Source of the DNA: Xanthomonas sp. NCPPB 1128
GTDB lineage: Bacteria > Pseudomonadota > Gammaproteobacteria > Xanthomonadales > Xanthomonadaceae
Assembly (NCBI RefSeq): GCF_001043115.1
Contig: NZ_LFME01000013.1
Coordinates: 46,477 to 110,476 of the forward strand
Length of the DNA stretch: 64,000 nucleotides
Direction of reading: 5' to 3'
The notes below the pieces were generated by a model that was not told where the DNA came from, ran no database searches, and was given only the letters and a program-made list of their open reading frames with translations. Positions 56,986 through 64,000 of this stretch are shown here, one piece after another; position 1 is the stretch's first letter; each line of letters begins with the position of its first letter. The position numbers and the translations under genes are program-made.

Positions 56986-58578
56986 TCAGCCGGCGCTGGC
57001 CTGCTGCAGCGACGGGGTGCGCCAGCCGGCGCGCACGCCCCAGAAGTAGAAGCCCAGCGCGACCACGCCGACCACCACCAGGTCCGGTCCGTAGGACAGA
57101 TAGCCGTGGCCGCCGAAGGTGGTGCTGCCGGCCCACGACAGCAGGGCGATGGTCGGCAGATAGGCGATCAGCCAGCTGGCGCCGCGCAGATGCCGGCGGA
57201 AATCCTTCCAGCCGTTGCGCTGCTGGTAGTACGCGTACACCGGCAGGGCCACCAGCATCAGCAGGATGATCTCGCCGGTCAGCGGCCAGCGCGCCCAGTA
57301 CAGCAGTTCGGTGGCCAATACGAACGCCGCCGCGGCCAGCACCGGCAGAGCGGCGATGCGCAGCGGGCGGTGCATCTCCGGCGCGTGCTTGCGCAGCGCC
57401 ATGGCGCTGATCGGGCCGGTGAGGTAGGAGATGATGGTGGCCACCGAGATCACCGCCGCCAGCGTGCCCCAGCCGCGGAAGAAGAACAGGAACAGGTAGG
57501 ACACCAGCAGGTTGAAGAACATCGCCGGGCGCGGCACGCCCCAGGTCGGGTGCACCCGGCCCAGCACCTTGGGCATGGTGCCGTTGCGCTCCATGCCGTA
57601 GATCATCCGCGCGGTGGTGGCGGTGTAGGTGATGCCGGTGCCGCTGGGGCTGACGAAGGCGTCCACGTACAGCAGCATCGCCAGCCAGTGCAGGTTGACG
57701 ATGATCGCCAGCTGCGCGAACGGCGAGCGGAAGTCGATGCCGTGCCAGCCGGCCTTTGCCAGCAGGTCCGGCGGCACCGCGCCCAGGTAGGCGACCTGCA
57801 GCAGCACGTAGACCACCGTGGCCAGCGCGATCGAGCCGAGTACCGCAAACGGGATGCTGCGCCCGGGATTGCGCGCCTCGCCGGCCAGGTTCACCGGGCT
57901 CTGGAAGCCGTTGAAGCTGAACACGATGCCGGCGGTGGCCACCGCAGTGAGCACCGCGGCGAAGTCGATGGTGTGGCTGCCGCCGTGCAGGCCGACGCTG
58001 AAGTTCTCGCTGTGGAAACCGCTGGCGATCAGCGCCACGCCGGTCAGCGCCGGCACCACCAGCTTGAACACGGTGATCAGGCTGTTGGAGCGCGCGAACA
58101 GCTTCACGCTCCAGAAGTTCAGCAGGAAGTACACCAGCACCAGCACCGCGGCGATGCACAGGCCGGGCACCGACAGCTCGCCGGCGCCGCCGGGCTGCTG
58201 CACGTACAGGTCCTGCGCCCACTGCCACGGCCAGGACGCCATGTACTGCACCGAGGCCTCGGCCTCCACCGGGATCACCGAGACGATCGCGATCCAGTTG
58301 GCCCAGCCGGCGATGAAGCCGACCAGCGAGCCATGCGAATAGTGGCTGTAGCGGACCATGCCGCCAGACTCGGGGAACATCGCGCCCAGTTCGGCATAGG
58401 CCAGGGCGATGGTGGTGACGATCGCCGCGCCCAGTACCCACGCCCAGATCGCGCCGGGGCCGGCCAACCCGGCGGCGCGCCAGGCGCCGAACAGCCAACC
58501 GGAGCCGATGATCGAGCCCAGGCCGGTCAGCATCAGGGCGAACGGGCCGACATCGCGGCGCAGGGCGGTTTGGGTCAT
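56986..58578 (-). CDS. APC-superfamily amino acid permease
   Basis: A 530-residue permease with about 12-14 membrane segments. The N-terminal signature (LMLTGLGSIIGSGWLFGAWR) and AELGAMFPESGGMVRYSHYS, FSFNGFQSPVNLAGEARNPG and TTARMIYGMERNGTMP are typical of amino acid/polyamine/organocation transporters. The substrate is unknown. The start at 58578 is chosen because it precedes the conserved N-terminus; upstream sequence in frame is composed of GGGATT repeats and is unlikely to be translated. Confidence 0.88.
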   Translation of the reverse strand: MTQTALRRDVGPFALMLTGLGSIIGSGWLFGAWRAAGLAGPGAIWAWVLGAAIVTTIALAYAELGAMFPESGGMVRYSHYSHGSLVGFIAGWANWIAIVSVIPVEAEASVQYMASWPWQWAQDLYVQQPGGAGELSVPGLCIAAVLVLVYFLLNFWSVKLFARSNSLITVFKLVVPALTGVALIASGFHSENFSVGLHGGSHTIDFAAVLTAVATAGIVFSFNGFQSPVNLAGEARNPGRSIPFAVLGSIALATVVYVLLQVAYLGAVPPDLLAKAGWHGIDFRSPFAQLAIIVNLHWLAMLLYVDAFVSPSGTGITYTATTARMIYGMERNGTMPKVLGRVHPTWGVPRPAMFFNLLVSYLFLFFFRGWGTLAAVISVATIISYLTGPISAMALRKHAPEMHRPLRIAALPVLAAAAFVLATELLYWARWPLTGEIILLMLVALPVYAYYQQRNGWKDFRRHLRGASWLIAYLPTIALLSWAGSTTFGGHGYLSYGPDLVVVGVVALGFYFWGVRAGWRTPSLQQASAG

Positions 58579-58630
58579 GGCGGGTCCGGGCGGCGGTGGC
58601 GGCGGGAAGCCGGGGATGATCGCATAAAGC

Positions 58631-58759
58631 CGGGAATCGGGATTGGGGAATGGGGATTGGCTGAAAAGCCGGGATTCGGGATTTGGGATTCGGGATTGGT
58701 GGAAGCGCAGCGCCGTCATCCGCTTTTGCGAATGCCCAATCCCGAATCCCCAATCCCCG
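58631..58759. repeat. GGGATT-type intergenic repeat
   Basis: Multiple imperfect copies of GGGATT(C/T)GGGATTGGGGA in 58631-58700 and an inverse copy CCAATCCCGAATCCCCAATC at 58736-58755. GGGATTCGGGATTGG (58685-58699) and CCAATCCCGAATCCC (58736-58750) form a perfect 15-bp inverted repeat. It lies between divergently transcribed genes and no protein is encoded. This kind of repeat is frequent in Xanthomonas intergenic regions. Confidence 0.85.
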
Positions 58760-58858
58760 CCCTTACGCAAGCTTTACGCCCCAGGCCCACTTCTGCCATG
58801 GAACGCTTATGCGGGGCGCGCGCAGACTGCGCCACGTCCTTCCTGTTGGATGTGTTCC

Positions 58859-59281
58859 ATGTCGATTCTGCTGATCCAGGGCCCGCATCGCGATGCGTCG
58901 GCCATCGCCGCGGCGCAGTGTCTGGCCGCGTCCCATGCCGCGCAGGTGGTGCCGGTGGCCTGCGCCGATGCCGCGCAGATCGTGGCGCGGCTGCGGCAAG
59001 GTGCGTGCGACGACACTGAACTGGTGCTGCTGGATTCCGGCGAGTTGCCGGCGTCGGAGCTGGCCGACCACGGCGCGCAGCTGTGTGCGGCGCTGGAGGC
59101 GCTGGGCCATCCGTACATCGAGATGCACGATGCCAGCGCGCAGGCGCTGGAGCCGCTGCTGCACCCACGGCATGCGCCGTTGCTGACGGTGATCGCCAAT
59201 GGTGCGCTCGCCGACAGCTATGCCATCGCCCTCGGCGTGGCGCAGCGCCGGCTCGGCACGCGCGCGGCGCTGGCCAACTGA
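58859..59281 (+). CDS. Degenerate type II dehydroquinase-like protein 1
   Basis: A 140-residue protein. The start ILLIQGP and the strand-helix YIEMHDASAQALEPLLHP followed by TVIANGALADSYAIALGVAQ mirror type II 3-dehydroquinate dehydratase (AroQ): ILLINGPNLN, the active-site ExH and VIxGxGxxGYxxAL regions. The catalytic Tyr/Arg flap and the NPAAYTHTS-type anion loop are missing (LLDSGELPASEL instead). It is about the AroQ length but should not be a normal dehydroquinase. It starts a three-gene run with a paralog. Confidence 0.65.
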   Translation: MSILLIQGPHRDASAIAAAQCLAASHAAQVVPVACADAAQIVARLRQGACDDTELVLLDSGELPASELADHGAQLCAALEALGHPYIEMHDASAQALEPLLHPRHAPLLTVIANGALADSYAIALGVAQRRLGTRAALAN

Positions 59282-59291
59282 GGGCGCCGCC

Positions 59292-59741
59292 ATGTCGATC
59301 CTGTTGCTCCGTGGCCCGGACTGCGTGGCCGGCCATCGCGGCCGCCCGGCGCGCATCGCCCCGCCGGTGATGCGGCAATTGCTCGCCAATGCCGGCCGCG
59401 CCGGCAAGACTCTGGCCGTGCGCGGTTGCGCCAGCGAGCGCGAACTGCTGCAGGCGCTGGCCCAGGCCGACCAGGCTGGCGTCGAAATGCTGCTGCTGGA
59501 TCCGGGTGCGTGCTCGGACAGCGCCGTCACCGCCGACGCGGTGGCGTACCTGCGCCGGCCTTACGTGGAAGTGCACGACGACGCCAGCGATCGCCGCGAA
59601 GCCTGCCTGTGCGCGGCCTCGGGGCAGCGGCTGGGCCAGGTCGGCGGCTACTGCGCGCAGGGCTACGCGCTGGCGCTGTCGATCGCGCTCGAACACCTGG
59701 GCTGCAATGGCTACGAAGGCGATGTCCACGTCGGCACCTGA
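59292..59741 (+). CDS. Degenerate type II dehydroquinase-like protein 2
   Basis: A 149-residue paralog of the preceding gene, 10 bases downstream. It again begins MSILLLRGP and has YVEVHDDASDRREACLCAAS and GGYCAQGYALALSIALEHLG, corresponding to AroQ's ExHxxxxxxRE and GxGxxGYxxAL. LLLDPGACSDSAVTADAVAY resembles the NPGAxTHTS loop better than paralog 1. The N-terminal catalytic flap is altered, so activity is uncertain. The pair may form a heteromer. Confidence 0.65.
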   Translation: MSILLLRGPDCVAGHRGRPARIAPPVMRQLLANAGRAGKTLAVRGCASERELLQALAQADQAGVEMLLLDPGACSDSAVTADAVAYLRRPYVEVHDDASDRREACLCAASGQRLGQVGGYCAQGYALALSIALEHLGCNGYEGDVHVGT

Positions 59742-59940
59742 GCGCGCGCGCCACTACCTGGCCGACTATGAGGCCTACAGCTTCGGCCAGCGCGTGGCCT
59801 GGGGCACGCTGGCGCACACCTGGGCCGAGCCCGCGCCGCTGGACCCGGAGCGGTTGCTGGGCCGCCTGCGCGCACAAGCGGCGCAACGCCACGGCGTGGA
59901 CAGCACCGAGATCCGCATCCGCAGCGTGAGCCGGCTGTAG
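59722..59940 (+). CDS. Small unrecognised protein of the dehydroquinase-like cassette
   Basis: A 72-residue soluble protein overlapping the end of the previous gene by 20 nt. ERARHYLADYEAYSFGQRVA and LDPERLLGRLRAQAAQRHGV suggest two or three helices. I recognise no family. An ATG at 59707 is an alternative start, and GAAGG lies upstream of 59722. The tight overlap suggests a functional link with the two AroQ-like proteins. Confidence 0.55.
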   Translation: MSTSAPERARHYLADYEAYSFGQRVAWGTLAHTWAEPAPLDPERLLGRLRAQAAQRHGVDSTEIRIRSVSRL

Positions 59941-60105
59941 CGGCACGCGCGATCGCCGGAATGCTTCCGCCGCGCCTCCACGCGTGGGCGATTTCGTCCT
60001 GCCGCGGCGCTGTCCCGTCCGTGCCAACCGCGGTTTCGTCGCACGCCGCTGGCGCCGTGCGATGCCACGGCTATCCTCGCCGGAACTTCCCAGCACCCGG
60101 CCGCC

Positions 60106-60489
60106 ATGCTCGCCAGCCTGTTCTTCCTCGTTCGCCTGTTGTGCGCCTGGGCAGTGGCGGTGGTCGTCGCTGCCTTCGTCTGGGCCGGGTTGTTCTACGG
60201 CATGAATTCCGGGCCGGGCTGGCTGTTCGGCCTGCTGGCGATGCTGTTGATGCTGTCGGCGCTGATCGCCGGCATCACCCATCTGCGCAAGGTCTGGCTG
60301 ATCGCCGGGCGCCTGGACTGGGGCACCCTGGCGAGCCGCCAGCGGCGCCAGATCGAGATTCCGCTGGACACCCGCGAGGCGTTCGCGCTGCTGGATGCGG
60401 CGGTGCGCGAGCTGCCGCGGGTGGAGGAGGTCGAAAGCACGCTGGACAGCCTGCAGGTGCGCGCCAAGGTGCGCCGCATCGATCCGTAA
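60106..60489 (+). CDS. N-terminal part of a split sensor kinase
   Basis: A 127-codon frame with two membrane segments (LLCAWAVAVVVAAFVWAGLF; LFGLLAMLLMLSALIAGITH) and a following cytoplasmic part (RRQIEIPLDTREAFALLDAA, LDSLQVRAKVRRIDP) ending at TAA 60487-60489. The same frame continues without further stops through the next gene, and from memory the related Xanthomonas sensor kinases carry exactly these two parts in one protein. I therefore read this as the N-terminus of a kinase gene interrupted by one nonsense codon (or a sequencing error). Confidence 0.75.
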   Translation: MLASLFFLVRLLCAWAVAVVVAAFVWAGLFYGMNSGPGWLFGLLAMLLMLSALIAGITHLRKVWLIAGRLDWGTLASRQRRQIEIPLDTREAFALLDAAVRELPRVEEVESTLDSLQVRAKVRRIDP

Positions 60490-60561
60490 AACGGCCGCCC
60501 GCCGTCGCGCTGGAACCTGGCCGCGCGCTTTGCGGTCAAGCGCAACCAGATACTGGCGACG

Positions 60562-61425
60562 GTGACCCCGGGCACCGGCACCAGCAGCCTGACCCTGCTG
60601 CTGGAGCCGGACGCCAGCGCCTGGATCGACCTGTTCGCGGTCGACGAAGGCAGCAACTACGAGAACGCCGAGGCGTTGGGCCGGGCGCTGGCGCGGCGCG
60701 TGGCCGAGCTGCGCCGCGACGAGCAGGCCGCCGCCGCGCAGGCCGCCGCCGCGCAGGCCGCCACCGCGCAGGAGCTGACCGTGGCGCGGCTGAACCTGCT
60801 GCACGCGCAGGTCGAGCCGCATTTCCTCTACAACACCCTGGCCAGCGCGCAGGTGCTGGCGCGCACCGACCCGCCGCGCGCCGACCTGATGCTGGGCTAC
60901 CTGATCCAGTACCTGCGGCGCTCGCTGCCCAGCACCGAGGACGCGATGAGTTCGCTCGGCGACGAACTGGAACGGACCCAGGCCTACCTGGAGATCCTGC
61001 GCATCCGCATGGGCGCGCGCCTGCAACTGCAGGTGCAGGTGCCGGAGACGATGAAGACGCTGCCGCTGCCGTCGATGATGCTGCAGACGCTGGTGGAGAA
61101 TGCGATCAAGCACGGCCTGGAACCCAAGCCCGGCGGCGGCACCATCTGGATCCTGGCGCGTGCGGTCGACGACCACGTCACCCTGACCGTGGCCGACGAC
61201 GGCCTGGGCTTCAATACCCAGTCCAGCGGCACCGGCATCGGCCTGAAGAACCTGCGCGAACGGTTGCGCCTGACCTACGCCGGCGCGGCGAGCTTCGCCA
61301 TCGTCTCCAACTTCCCCAGCGGCGTGGCCGCCACCATCACCCTGCCATGGCCGGCGGGCACGACGCCGCCACCGCCGCCACTGCCGGCGCCGGTCGCGAT
61401 GCACACCGGAGCGCACCATGATTGA
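60562..61425 (+). CDS. LytS-type histidine kinase, C-terminal part
   Basis: A 287-residue frame, GTG start at 60562, in the same reading frame as the previous gene. A coiled coil with Ala/Gln repeats (EQAAAAQAAAAQAATAQE) leads to the His_kinase domain with the phospho-acceptor His87 in EPHFLYNTLASAQVL, and a HATPase_c domain with N-box LVENAIKHGLEP and G-boxes VADDGLGFN and GTGIGLKNLRERL. The domain is complete, but without the membrane part it would be a soluble kinase. It overlaps the response regulator gene by 8 nt, its obvious partner. Confidence 0.82.
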   Translation: MTPGTGTSSLTLLLEPDASAWIDLFAVDEGSNYENAEALGRALARRVAELRRDEQAAAAQAAAAQAATAQELTVARLNLLHAQVEPHFLYNTLASAQVLARTDPPRADLMLGYLIQYLRRSLPSTEDAMSSLGDELERTQAYLEILRIRMGARLQLQVQVPETMKTLPLPSMMLQTLVENAIKHGLEPKPGGGTIWILARAVDDHVTLTVADDGLGFNTQSSGTGIGLKNLRERLRLTYAGAASFAIVSNFPSGVAATITLPWPAGTTPPPPPLPAPVAMHTGAHHD

Positions 61426-62185
61426 CGCGATCGTCGCCGAGGACGAAACCCTGCTGCGCGACGCGCTGGTCGCGCTGCTGGGCGAGGTGTGGCCGCAGCT
61501 GCGCATCGTCGCCGAGTGCGAGGACGGCGCCAGCGCGCTGGAGCGGCTGGCCGAGCTGCGCCCGCAGGTGGCGTTCCTGGACATCCGCATGCCCGGCCTG
61601 AGCGGCATCGAGGTGGCGCGCGCGCTGGGCGAACTGAGCCCGCACACGCAGGTGGTGTTCGTCACCGCCTACGACCAGTACGCCATCGATGCGTTCGAAC
61701 ACGGGGCAGTGGACTACCTGCTCAAGCCGATCGTGCGCGAGCGCCTGCAGGCCACGGTGCAGCGGCTACAGGCGCGCGCGGCGCAAGGGCCGGATCCGGC
61801 GGTGCTCGACGCGCTCCTGCAGCGCCTGCAGCAGCGCCCGGCCGCGCCGTCGGCACCACCGCCGCTGGCCTGGGTCACCGCCAGCAGCGGCCGCGAGACG
61901 CGGCTGATCCTGCTCGACGACGTGCTGTATTTTCAGGCCGACAGCAAGTACACCACCGTGCTTACCCGCGACGGCGAGGCGGTGCTGCGCACCTCCCTGC
62001 GCGAGTTGCTGGACGTGCTCGATCCGACCGCGTTCCGGCAGATCCATCGCTCCACCATCGTCAACCTCAAGGCGGTGGCCTCGGTGGTGCGCGAGGACAC
62101 CGGCAAGGGCCGGCTGAAGCTGCGCCACCGCGACGAAGTGCTGACCGTCAGCCAGCCGTACATGAGCCTGTTCCGCGGCATGTAG
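61418..62185 (+). CDS. LytTR response regulator
   Basis: A 255-residue response regulator of the AlgR/LytR family. The receiver domain (about 1-120) has the acidic pocket AEDE, phospho-acceptor Asp55 in FLDIRMPG, the conserved Thr/Ala in VFVTAYDQYA and Lys in LLKPI. The C-terminal LytTR DNA-binding domain (about 150-250) contains VLYFQADSKYTTVLTRDGEA and FRQIHRSTIVNLKAV. It pairs with the upstream LytS-type kinase. Targets in this family include exopolysaccharide, pili and virulence genes; the actual target here is unknown. Confidence 0.92.
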   Translation: MIDAIVAEDETLLRDALVALLGEVWPQLRIVAECEDGASALERLAELRPQVAFLDIRMPGLSGIEVARALGELSPHTQVVFVTAYDQYAIDAFEHGAVDYLLKPIVRERLQATVQRLQARAAQGPDPAVLDALLQRLQQRPAAPSAPPPLAWVTASSGRETRLILLDDVLYFQADSKYTTVLTRDGEAVLRTSLRELLDVLDPTAFRQIHRSTIVNLKAVASVVREDTGKGRLKLRHRDEVLTVSQPYMSLFRGM

Positions 62186-62231
62186 CCGCGGCATCGCCTT
62201 CCGCTTCACACTGGAACAAGGAACCTCCGCC

Positions 62232-62627
62232 ATGCGTCTGCTCTCCTTGCTGTGGTCGTGCCTGCTTGGCCTGCTCGGCTGCCACGGGCATGCCGATCTC
62301 GATCTGTCCGTCGGCGCCCATCGCGAGACCGTGGTGCAGGCCAGCAAGGGCGGCGTGCCGCTGCTGTTCAGTCGCACCACCTATCGCGGTGGCCTGGCGA
62401 CGTTCCGCTGCATCGACAGCCGTAGCGGACGCTGCCATTACCAGGTCTATGCCGCCTGCACGGCACCGCAGCCGGCGCGCGGCGGCGACGGCGCTGCCTG
62501 TCGCCCGCGCGTGCTGCAGGCGTTCGACCTGCCGGTCGGTCAGCGTCGCGAGATCGCCGGGCTGCCGCGCGATTTTCGGCAGTGCGTGGTGTCGGATGCT
62601 CCGGCCTCGGCGTGTGCACGCGAGTGA
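62232..62627 (+). CDS. Hypothetical small lipoprotein or exported protein
   Basis: A 131-residue protein with an N-terminal leader; LLGLLGC places a lipobox Cys at residue 17, though a conventional leader ending at HGHA is also possible. The mature part has several Cys (RCIDSRSGRCHYQVYAACTA, CRPR, QCVV) that may form disulfides in the periplasm. No family is recognised. The ATG has an AAGGAA RBS and lies 47 bases after the LytTR gene, so it may belong to the same unit or be regulated by it. Confidence 0.7.
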   Translation: MRLLSLLWSCLLGLLGCHGHADLDLSVGAHRETVVQASKGGVPLLFSRTTYRGGLATFRCIDSRSGRCHYQVYAACTAPQPARGGDGAACRPRVLQAFDLPVGQRREIAGLPRDFRQCVVSDAPASACARE

Positions 62628-62700
62628 GAGGCGATAGGCAAGGGCGGGTCGATACGACAGCCCGCTGCGTCCAGCGACGTCGCGATGACCGCGGTTGTTG

Positions 62701-63062
62701 TTGGAGGGACTTCAGTCCCGACGTGGCTGCAACAGGACTAGCGGATTGCGCCCCGCGTCGCGGCTGAAGCCGCTCCCACAGGAGGGGTTCTCGCGGAGCT
62801 GCCGGCTGACATCATGCGTCGCGGCTGAAGCCGCTCCTACAGGGCGCCTCGCTGCGATCCGACTGGACATCGTAGGAGCGGCTTCAGCCGCGACCCGTGA
62901 TCCGATGTCAGCCGATGTGCCGCATCGCGTTGCCGAATCGGTCATTGCCTCATTGATGCAGTGATCCGATCGCTGCTGTTGTGGGAGGGACTTCAGTCCC
63001 GAAGCCTCTGCAACGGAACTGCCGGATGGCGTCCCGCGTCGCGACTGAAGTCGCTCCCACAA
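62701..63062. repeat. REP-like cluster of six units
   Basis: Six units of the dispersed family in about 360 bases: GGGACTTCAGTCCCG type at 62701-62723 and 62979-63004; CGCGGCTGAAGCCGCTCC type at 62756-62781, 62817-62842 and (inverse) 62871-62895; and a hybrid GACTGAAGTCGCTCCC at 63037-63062. Both arm families alternate in orientation, so pairs can form hairpins. The stretch between 62628 and 63132 holds no gene. Confidence 0.88.
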
Positions 63063-63132
63063 GAGGCTGTCCCGCGATCCGGCGCCACATGCTACGAACG
63101 GTGTCGCGTCGTGCGGAACGACGCGCGCCCAC

Positions 63133-64000
63133 TCAGTAATCCACGCCCACCGAGAACAGCACCGTGCGCGGATCGCCCAGGGCCACCGCGCGCTGCAGGC
63201 CGCCGGTGAAATAGTCGCGGTCGAAGGCGTTCTTCAGGTTCAGCGCATAGCGCCAATGGCCCTGGCGGTAACCCAGGCCGGCATCGAACACCAGGTAGCC
63301 GGGGATGCGGTGGCCGTAGGCGGTCTTCTCGCCTTCGGCGCGGGCGCCGCCGCTGACGCTCCAGCCGTCGGCCGCGCCATGGGCGGCGTACTGCAGCCAC
63401 AGCGAACCGCTGTGCCGCGGCACGTTGTTCAGGCGGCTGCCGACGCTGCTGACGCGTTGGCCGCCATCGTCGGTGACCACCGCATCGGTGTAGGCGTAGC
63501 CGCCGAACAGGCTCAGCCCGTTGCCCAGGTCGGCGGCGGCGTTGAGTTCCAGGCCGCGGCTGCGCTGTTCGCCCACGGCGATGCTGTAGCCGTCGTTGAG
63601 CGGGTCGGTCTGCAGCACGTTGCGCCGGCGCAGGTCGTACAGGGCCATGCTCAGACTGGTGCCGCTGCCCACTTCCATCTTGACGCCCAGTTCCACCTGG
63701 CGCCCGCGCTCGGGATCGAACTGCGCGCCTTGCGCATCGGTGCCAACGTTGGGATAGAACGAGGTGGCGACGCTGACATACGGGCGCAGGCCGCCACCGG
63801 CGTCGAACATCAGCGCGGCCGAGCCCGTGGTCGCGCTGTTGTCGTTGCGCGTGTCGCTGCCGGCCAGGTGGTCCTCGCTGCGGTTGCGGCTGCGGTCGTG
63901 GCGCAGGCCGAGCAACAACTGCCAGTCGGGCGCGAACTGGATGCGGTCGCGCAGGTACAGGCCGCCCGAGGTCACCACGCTGAGGTTGTCGCGGGTGGGG
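63133..64000 (-). CDS. TonB-dependent receptor, C-terminal part (runs off the edge)
   Basis: The 3' 289 codons of a TonB-dependent outer-membrane receptor whose 5' part lies beyond the right edge. Beta-barrel stretches are obvious: LYLRDRIQFAPDWQLLLGLR, PYVSVATSFYPNVG, RQVELGVKMEVGSGTSLSMA, RSRGLELNAAADLGNGLSLF, NNVPRHSGSLWLQYA and a final LFSVGVDY ending in an aromatic, as in ferric-siderophore receptors of the FhuA type. The ligand is unknown but RSRGLELNA and NNVPRHSG motifs favour the siderophore branch. Confidence 0.9.
   Translation of the reverse strand, partial: PTRDNLSVVTSGGLYLRDRIQFAPDWQLLLGLRHDRSRNRSEDHLAGSDTRNDNSATTGSAALMFDAGGGLRPYVSVATSFYPNVGTDAQGAQFDPERGRQVELGVKMEVGSGTSLSMALYDLRRRNVLQTDPLNDGYSIAVGEQRSRGLELNAAADLGNGLSLFGGYAYTDAVVTDDGGQRVSSVGSRLNNVPRHSGSLWLQYAAHGAADGWSVSGGARAEGEKTAYGHRIPGYLVFDAGLGYRQGHWRYALNLKNAFDRDYFTGGLQRAVALGDPRTVLFSVGVDY

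Noticed and set aside
1..64000. CRISPR arrays, tRNA or rRNA genes
   Set aside because: No regularly spaced repeats with unique spacers, no cloverleaf-like sequence with CCA end and no rRNA-like stretch was seen; the repeats present are REP-like hairpins and microsatellites.

Overview
The window looks like a chromosome segment of a high-GC gammaproteobacterium of the family Xanthomonadaceae, most likely Xanthomonas. The basis is the tandem GH5-CBM2 endoglucanases of the EngXCA type, the short conserved PWKKPNPRGQR protein, the dense REP-like repeats built on TAGGAGCGGCTTCAGCC, and the many secreted glycoside hydrolases and peptidases. Genus is an inference from recognised families; no database search was possible.

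Positions 155-19764 hold a compact, all-plus-strand flagellar operon. The order is TPR gene, fliQ, fliR, flhB, flhA, flgF, flgG, flgA, flgH, flgI, flgB, flgC, fliE, fliF, a 149-residue protein in the fliG slot, fliH, fliI, fliJ, an unrecognised protein in the fliK slot, flgD, flgE, a short fliM-like gene, fliN, fliO, fliP and fliA. Most junctions overlap, and no gap from fliQ to fliA exceeds about 20 nt. The export gate, ATPase complex, rod, P- and L-ring, hook and sigma-28 are all present. The rotor and switch are strongly reduced: FliG is about 150 residues, FliM is short and lacks the CheY-binding peptide, FliN is 84 residues and FliF has a short cytoplasmic tail. FlgB and FlgC lack the usual N-terminal motif, FlgH has no lipobox and FlgD is short. 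No flgJ, flgK, flgL, flagellin, fliD, fliL, motAB or chemotaxis gene lies in the window; some may lie upstream of position 1. This is the best candidate for an under-described system: a divergent, possibly secondary flagellum or a flagellum-derived secretion or filament apparatus.

Positions 20.1-34.4 kb are ordinary accessory chromosome: an acetamidase/formamidase-like protein, a DUF2076 protein, an alpha/beta hydrolase, a divergent GH30 glucuronoxylanase and GH42 beta-galactosidase pair with palindromic sites between them, small membrane proteins, a DUF1615 lipoprotein, a quinone reductase divergent from its LysR regulator, a methyltransferase, a DMT permease and a C1q-like domain protein. 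Positions 34.5-46.6 kb carry a CycA-like permease, a CorA transporter, an AraC regulator, a DUF4410 lipoprotein, periplasmic cyclohexadienyl dehydratase PheC, a lytic transglycosylase, trehalase and a GAF protein with a degenerate GGDEF domain, separated by REP-like repeats and one large palindromic element.

Positions 46.6-64 kb hold a DUF72 protein, an M16 protease (with a stray copy of its 3' end beyond the DUF72 gene), tandem GH5-CBM2 endoglucanases, an M28 peptidase, an APC permease, two dehydroquinase-like degenerate paralogs, a LytS/LytR-type two-component pair whose kinase gene is split by an in-frame TAA, and the 3' part of a TonB-dependent receptor running off the right edge.
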